Shown here one piece after another: positions 6,932 through 10,215 of a stretch of DNA of 10,215 bases. The translations under genes and the position numbers were made by a program. The stretch is from assembly GCA_022576105.1 (NCBI GenBank), contig JACZRM010000042.1:1-10215 (forward strand), in the 5' to 3' direction. This stretch comes from Chloroflexota bacterium. Its GTDB lineage: Bacteria > Chloroflexota > Dehalococcoidia > UBA3495. The notes below the pieces were generated by a model. It was given only the letters and a program-made list of their open reading frames with translations, did no database searches and was not told the DNA's origin. Each line of letters opens with the position of its first letter. Within the stretch, counting starts at the first letter, position 1.

Positions 6932-8068
6932 ATGGGAAGACGCCTGTTTAAGGAGCTAGACCGGTCATACGGTTTTGACGAAGTGGCGATTGTTCCCGGA
7001 GAAGTTACCATCAACCCAGAGATGACATCTACTAAAATGAATCTGGGTAAACATTCTTTCGATGCGCCGATGATGGCATCGGCGATGGACGGCGCGGTCT
7101 CCCCCCGCTTCGCCGTATTGATGCATGAGATGGGCGGCTTGGGAGTGCTGAACGCTGAAGGGCTATATACCCGATACGAGGACCCGTATTCGGTTCTGGA
7201 AGAAATCACCTCAATGCCCCAAGCAGAGGTGACTCAGTACTTGCAGCGGGTTTACTCCGAACCAATAAAGGAATACCTGGTAGGGACCCGTGTCGAGGAG
7301 ATCAAAAAGTCCGGCGCAGTATGCGCCGTTTCTTTTACCCCTCAAAATACCAAGCGAATGAGTCCGATGGCGGTGGAAGCCGGCGCTGACCTAGTTTTTG
7401 TGCAATCGACCGTGACCACGGCCCGGCACATGTCCCGCAGCTACAAGGGGCTCATTTTTTCTGAGTTGATCAATTCCCTCAATGTTCCGGTGATAGTCGG
7501 AAATTGCGTCACTTACAACGTGGCCATGGAGCTGATGGAAACCGGAATTGAGGGAATTTTGGTGGGAGTAGGGCCGGGGGCGGCCTGCACCACCAGAGAA
7601 GTTACCGGCGTTGGCGTACCCCAGGTTACCGCCACTCTGGAGTGTGCGGCCGCCAGGGAAGACTACTTCCATCGGACTGGTCGGTACGTCAGCGTAATTA
7701 CCGACGGCGGTATACGCACCGGGGGCGATGTATGCAAGTCCCTGGCCAGCGGCGCCGACGGAGTTATGCTGGGTACGCCTTTTGCCCAGGCGGAAGAAGC
7801 GCCAGGCCGAGGTTTCAACTGGGGGATGGCCAATGCGAACCCGGATTTGCCCCGAGGTACCCGAATCAAGGTGGGAACCGTGGGCAGTCTCAAGCAGATA
7901 ATGTACGGGCCTACATCGGTAACCAACGGGACTCAGAATCTGGTGGGGGCGCTACGGGTGGCGATGGGAATGTGCGGGGCCTACACGGTGCGCGACTTCC
8001 ACAAGGCGGAAATGGTGGTTGCCCCCGCGATCAAGACCGAAGGCAAATTCTTCCAACACGCTGACTAG
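6932..8068 (+). CDS. guaB3: GuaB3-type IMP dehydrogenase family protein
   Basis: This 378-residue TIM-barrel protein belongs to the IMP dehydrogenase/GMP reductase superfamily, whose IMP dehydrogenases oxidise IMP to XMP with NAD+ in guanine nucleotide synthesis. The active-site loop GPGAACTTREVTGVG carries the catalytic Cys at residue 219, and the phosphate-binding region has DGG at 258-260 followed by SGADGVMLGTPFAQAEEAPG. There is no CBS (Bateman) domain pair between strands of the barrel, unlike classical GuaB of about 490 residues. The short form with EEAPGRGFNWG matches the GuaB3 group known from actinobacteria and cyanobacteria. A strong ribosome binding site (GGAGGT) lies 8 bases before the ATG. 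It has its own promoter and terminator, so it is a single-gene unit. Whether it is the only IMP dehydrogenase of the genome cannot be seen here. GMP reductase activity is the main alternative. Confidence 0.9.
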   Translation: MGRRLFKELDRSYGFDEVAIVPGEVTINPEMTSTKMNLGKHSFDAPMMASAMDGAVSPRFAVLMHEMGGLGVLNAEGLYTRYEDPYSVLEEITSMPQAEVTQYLQRVYSEPIKEYLVGTRVEEIKKSGAVCAVSFTPQNTKRMSPMAVEAGADLVFVQSTVTTARHMSRSYKGLIFSELINSLNVPVIVGNCVTYNVAMELMETGIEGILVGVGPGAACTTREVTGVGVPQVTATLECAAAREDYFHRTGRYVSVITDGGIRTGGDVCKSLASGADGVMLGTPFAQAEEAPGRGFNWGMANANPDLPRGTRIKVGTVGSLKQIMYGPTSVTNGTQNLVGALRVAMGMCGAYTVRDFHKAEMVVAPAIKTEGKFFQHAD

Positions 8069-8092
8069 GGCGGTTACTCTACGGCGACTCGT

Positions 8093-8127
8093 TAAGGCCT
8101 CCGCATCCACGGGGGCCTTAGTCTTTT
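8093..8127 (+). terminator. guaB3 intrinsic terminator
   Basis: TAAGGCCTCC (8093-8102) pairs with GGGGGCCTTA (8111-8120), ten pairs with one G-T wobble, around an 8-base loop. It is followed by GTCTTTT. It sits 25 bases after the guaB3 stop and is a standard Rho-independent terminator. Confidence 0.88.
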
Positions 8128-8144
8128 GGTTGCCAGTACTCAGT

Positions 8145-8173
8145 TTGACGCGTGTACCTATAGTAGATAGACT
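8145..8173 (+). promoter_or_regulatory. Candidate promoter for the SDR gene
   Basis: TTGACG (8145-8150) and TAGACT (8168-8173) are 17 bases apart, about 80 bases before the SDR start. The -10 matches consensus at four of six positions. The gene needs its own promoter because a terminator lies directly upstream. Confidence 0.45.
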
Positions 8174-8253
8174 AGCTGCCATTAACCGGCTGCGTTAAGG
8201 CTGGAGCGCATCGCGTCTGGCCGGGAATCTAAACCTGAAAGGAGTTAATTGAT

Positions 8254-9072
8254 ATGGAATTTGGACTTGAAGGAAAGTACGCCTTTGTTGGTGGCGGCGG
8301 TAGGGGTATTGGCAAGGCCATCGCCCGTGAATTGGCTAAGGAAGGCGCCGATGTGGTCATCGCATCTCGCACCCTGGACCAACTGGAGCAGTCAGCGCGG
8401 GAAATTGAAGACGAGACCGGGCGGCGGATCATACCGATGGCTCTGGATGTAACCAAGCGTGACCAGGTGGACCGAGTGGTCGCCGACGCGGCCCAGCAAT
8501 TGGGCGGACTTCATATCCTGGTGAACAGCGCCTCCCTACCCGGCGGGTCTCCCAGCGCCGTCGGCCCAATTGAGGGAATTGATGATGATGAGTTGATTGG
8601 CGACTTCGATGTGAAGTACGTCGGCGCGTTGCGTTGCGCCCGAGCCGCCATCCCCTTGCTGAAGGAGCAGGGCTGGGGACGCATTATAAACATTAGCGGC
8701 GGCAACGCCCGCAACGCCGGTAACCTCAGCGGCGGCGCCCGAAATGCATCCCTGGTGCACTTTACCAAGACCTTGTCTAATCAGCTGGGACGGTTTGGCA
8801 TTACCGTAAACTGCATCCATCCCGGCACCACGCGGACTGAGCGGACCCCAGGCCTGATCGAAGCTAGAGCCAAGCAATTGGGAATCCCAGTGGATGAAGT
8901 TGAGTCTCACGATTTCGCGCCCGACTCTCCTCGAGGCAATGCCATCTGCCGGATGGTTGATGCCTCAGAGATCGGCTACTTCACCGCCTTCTTGGCTTCG
9001 GACAAGGCTTGGGCCATCACTGGGGAAGTCATTGCCGCCGGCGGCGGGGTGGGCACTTCAGTTTATTACTAG
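8254..9072 (+). CDS. SDR-family protein with a non-canonical active site
   Basis: The 272-residue product has the Rossmann fold of short-chain dehydrogenases/reductases. The nucleotide-binding Gly-rich loop GGGGRGIG is at 13-20, LVNSAS stands where NNAG is usual, and the C-terminal WAITGEVIAAGGGVG is typical of the family. The catalytic region is unusual. NIS at 146-148 can supply the Ser, but the usual YxxxK is replaced by a SGGARN stretch (159-164). By my hand alignment Tyr becomes Gly160 and Lys becomes Asn164. I recall similar Arg-Asn variants in actinobacterial and Chloroflexota SDRs, so this is probably a subfamily and not a broken gene. Substrate is unknown, and classical oxidoreductase chemistry is doubtful. 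The ATG has AAAGGAG 9 bases upstream. It lies 239 bp before the selenoprotein gene in the same direction, and a functional link is possible but unproven. Confidence 0.88.
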   Translation: MEFGLEGKYAFVGGGGRGIGKAIARELAKEGADVVIASRTLDQLEQSAREIEDETGRRIIPMALDVTKRDQVDRVVADAAQQLGGLHILVNSASLPGGSPSAVGPIEGIDDDELIGDFDVKYVGALRCARAAIPLLKEQGWGRIINISGGNARNAGNLSGGARNASLVHFTKTLSNQLGRFGITVNCIHPGTTRTERTPGLIEARAKQLGIPVDEVESHDFAPDSPRGNAICRMVDASEIGYFTAFLASDKAWAITGEVIAAGGGVGTSVYY

Positions 9073-9110
9073 GGTAGCGTATCAGTTCGCCGCGCCAAGA
9101 ATGGAGCTCT

Positions 9111-9190
9111 GTCACAGCGGCGAAGGCCGGTGCCCAGATACTGTAGCGGTTGAGACGCTCTGATAGATTCCGGCGCAAGCCGGAATGAAG
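9111..9190. repeat. Intergenic paired-hairpin element, partly degenerate
   Basis: The right arm is a perfect 8-bp stem (ATTCCGGC 9167-9174, GCCGGAAT 9179-9186) capped by a GCAA tetraloop. The left arm (near 9111-9137) reads like a decayed inverted copy, with CGGC-GAAG-GCCG at 9118-9129 and CCCAGA after it. The layout recalls the dispersed 'GTCATTCCGGCGAAGGCCGG' type of intergenic repeat found in many genomes. It may also act at the end of the SDR mRNA, but it has no T-tract. Confidence 0.5.
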
Positions 9191-9250
9191 AGGATTAAGC
9201 TGACGCACTACCATTACTGAGCAGGACTGGACAATACCTGCCGCTTCATT

Positions 9251-9278
9251 TAACGTATTTACAGTAACGTATTTACAG
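9251..9278. repeat. Exact 14-bp tandem duplication upstream of the selenoprotein gene
   Basis: TAACGTATTTACAG is present at 9251-9264 and directly again at 9265-9278, ending 33 bases before the ATG. Each copy contains TTTACA, a fair -35 box, but no matching -10 at the right spacing could be picked, so the promoter remains uncalled. Confidence 0.85.
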
Positions 9279-9295
9279 ATCAAACATTCGAAATT

Positions 9296-9302
9296 GGGAG
9301 GT
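9296..9302 (+). promoter_or_regulatory. Ribosome binding site fixing the selenoprotein start
   Basis: GGGAGGT lies 9 bases before the ATG at 9312. An upstream in-frame TTG at 9294 overlaps this site and therefore cannot be the start. Confidence 0.85.
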
Positions 9303-9311
9303 AACCAGGGT

Positions 9312-9854
9312 ATGGTTGTCGAATCTCGCACCATCCAGATTCTTGATCCCCGTCCCGAAGACGTGCCGGAGGCCAAAAGCCTCAGCGAACAGTTGCCCGG
9401 CTTGGAAGGTAAGGTCATCGGTCTGCTGGAAAACCGGAAGTATCACGCCGATTCCTTCCTGCAAGAATTGCAGACAATCCTGGAAAAGGACTATGGCGCC
9501 AAGAAAGTCGTCTACGCCCGCAAGTTCACCTTCAGCGCTCCCTGCGCCGATGAGACTATTGATTCCCTGATTGAAGAGTGCGACGCGGTGGTGCACGGTA
9601 TCGCGGATTGAGGGTCCTGTACGGCGTGGGGTCTCCACGACACAGTAGTAACCGAATCGCGAGGAGTACCGTCAGTCAGCGTAATTACCAGCTCCTTCAC
9701 TCGTGCGGCCAAAACCAGGGTAGCTTCTTTGGGAATGCCCGATGCCCGCATAGTGGTTCTGCCCAGCCCGTTGGCATCGCGTAGCGTCGATCAAGTGCAT
9801 GAGTTGGCCCACGAGTATGCCCAAGAAATTGTGGGCATGCTGACCAAGAATTAG
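9312..9854 (+). CDS. UGSC-family selenoprotein (in-frame UGA read as Sec100)
   Basis: Read with the UGA at 9609-9611 as selenocysteine, the product is 180 residues ending at TAG 9852-9854. The UGA opens the motif U100-G-S-C103, a Sec form of a CxxC redox pair, in the context VVHGIAD-U-GSCTAWGLHD. The frame then continues without a stop for 80 codons. That part has the pattern I recall for the UGSC family: a His-Asp after the motif, RGVPSVSVITSSF, and IVVLPSPL near the end. A bacterial SECIS-like hairpin follows the UGA. Residues 35-96 look like an alpha/beta unit (KVIGLLENRKYHADSF, then KKVVYARKF). Further cysteines are at 78 and 90. There is no signal peptide, so the protein is probably cytoplasmic. 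The reaction is unknown; a thiol/selenol redox role is inferred from the motif. Read conventionally the gene would end after 99 residues, so automatic annotation will truncate or miss it. Confidence 0.9.
9609..9645 (+). promoter_or_regulatory. SECIS element directing UGA recoding
   Basis: Downstream of the UGA (9609-9611), CGTGG (9625-9629) pairs with CCACG (9635-9639) to expose the five-base loop GGTCT (9630-9634). CTGT (9617-9620) and ACAG (9642-9645) can form a lower stem with an internal loop. The loop begins 18 bases after the UGA. The E. coli fdhF SECIS, as I remember it, has the same GGUCU bases in its apical loop at the same 18-base distance. This is the SelB-binding structure expected for bacterial Sec insertion, and it lies within the coding sequence. 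Confidence 0.88.
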
Positions 9855-9860
9855 CTTCAA

Positions 9861-9895
9861 GCAGCCCCTTCATCAATCGAAGGGGCTAGCATTTT
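9861..9895 (+). terminator. Terminator or attenuator after the selenoprotein gene
   Basis: AGCCCCTTC (9863-9871) pairs perfectly with GAAGGGGCT (9879-9887) around a 7-base loop, and two more pairs are possible past a bulged A. The tail ATTTTC is only partly T-rich. It starts 6 bases after the selenoprotein stop and ends about 18 bases before the next start codon, with the next ribosome binding site directly behind it. Some readthrough into the next gene is therefore likely. Confidence 0.7.
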
Positions 9896-9912
9896 CTAAG
9901 AGGATAACAACA

Positions 9913-10215
9913 TTGACTCAACCCACCCTCAAGTCCCGCCGCATTGAGGTTTCAGAAGCCTTTGACGTGGTGCAGGATTATTACGAAGAGCAGGGCTGGA
10001 CCGACGGGCTGCCGGTGGTGCCGCCCACGGAGCCGCTGGTCCGCGAGATGCTGGCTTCCCACGGCGGGGACCCCTCCCACTCCCTGGGAACCCTTCAGCC
10101 CCGCAACTCCCAGGCAACCCTGGAGAAACTGGCCATCAACGCCGTCATGGCCGGCTGCCAACCCGCTTACTTCCCGGTGGTGGTGGCGGCGGTCAAAGCG
10201 GTCCTCGATAAGGAC
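9913..10215 (+). CDS. Partial gene, 'DGLPVVPPT' protein associated with UGSC genes
   Basis: Only the first 101 codons are present; the frame is still open at the window end. The start is taken as TTG 9913 because AGAGGA (9899-9904) lies 8 bases upstream and no in-frame ATG occurs before codon 46. Visible features are an N-terminal helix (EVSEAFDVVQDYYEEQGW), then GWTDGLPVVPPT at residues 28-39, a segment with NSQATLEKLAINAVMAGC ending at Cys82, and PVVVAAVKAVLD. I recall this pattern from hypothetical proteins of Chloroflexota and related metagenomic bacteria, often near UGSC-type genes, but no function is known to me. It lacks a signal peptide in the visible part. It is probably partly co-transcribed with the selenoprotein gene across the intervening hairpin, which suggests the two act together. 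Confidence 0.8.
   Translation, partial: MTQPTLKSRRIEVSEAFDVVQDYYEEQGWTDGLPVVPPTEPLVREMLASHGGDPSHSLGTLQPRNSQATLEKLAINAVMAGCQPAYFPVVVAAVKAVLDKD

Noticed and set aside
9294..9611. A conventional 105-residue protein from TTG 9294 to the UGA
   Set aside because: The TTG overlaps the ribosome binding site, and the UGA is better explained as selenocysteine given the UGSC motif, the open downstream frame and the SECIS hairpin.
9609..9611. Sequencing error or a decayed pseudogene as the cause of the in-frame UGA
   Set aside because: A random stop would not fall at the Sec position of a UGSC motif with a GGUCU hairpin 18 nt behind it. The rest of the frame shows no damage.
1..10215. CRISPR arrays, insertion sequences, integrases, att sites or phage genes
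   Set aside because: I looked for regularly spaced repeats, transposase motifs and terminal repeats with target duplications and saw none. The tandem repeats have no spacers.

Overview
The window looks like a chromosomal segment of a free-living bacterium of moderate GC content. I infer Chloroflexota, of the Dehalococcoidia/SAR202 type. The grounds are a 5S rRNA gene standing alone, a CBS-less GuaB3-type IMP dehydrogenase, a clpC-radA pair without ctsR/mcsA/mcsB in the window, and a UGSC-type selenoprotein beside a 'DGLPVVPPT' protein. This is pattern recognition from memory and not a phylogeny.

Layout. Positions 1-399 hold no gene I can support. A secreted lipoprotein gene of unknown function is on the minus strand (400-1395). 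A gene-free stretch follows (about 1396-1903) with a three-copy 17-bp tandem repeat and some inverted repeats. A hairpin terminator and tRNA-Lys(UUU) with an encoded CCA end are on the minus strand (1904-2023). Diverging from them on the plus strand is an isolated 5S rRNA gene with its own -35/-10 promoter (about 2255-2374). A near-consensus promoter (2542-2570) then opens a leader of about 190 nt before clpC (2765-5272), a two-ATPase Clp unfoldase. The clpC terminator hairpin runs straight into a perfect TATAAT box placed so that radA (5348-6790) appears to be leaderless. A palindrome and a TTGACT/TTAAAT promoter precede guaB3 (6932-8068), which ends in a clear terminator. Next is a stand-alone SDR-family gene (8254-9072) whose catalytic Tyr and Lys are missing by my hand alignment.

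The most notable locus is 9296-9895. An apparent short ORF ends at a UGA (9609-9611), but the same frame stays open for 80 more codons and the UGA begins a U-G-S-C motif. Directly downstream is a bacterial SECIS-like hairpin with a five-base GGUCU loop, 18 nt after the UGA. The real gene is therefore a 180-residue UGSC-family selenoprotein (9312-9854, Sec100) that standard gene calling would truncate. A terminator-like hairpin separates it from a second gene that starts with TTG at 9913 and runs off the window. That product carries a GWTDGLPVVPPT motif and its function is unknown. The Sec machinery (selA, selB, selC, selD) is not in this window.

The genes are mostly separate transcription units. 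Protein quality control (clpC), recombination repair (radA) and purine synthesis (guaB3) are housekeeping. The SDR, UGSC and DGLPVVPPT genes look accessory or catabolic. The spacers hold several exact 14-17 bp tandem duplications, which is the main non-coding oddity.
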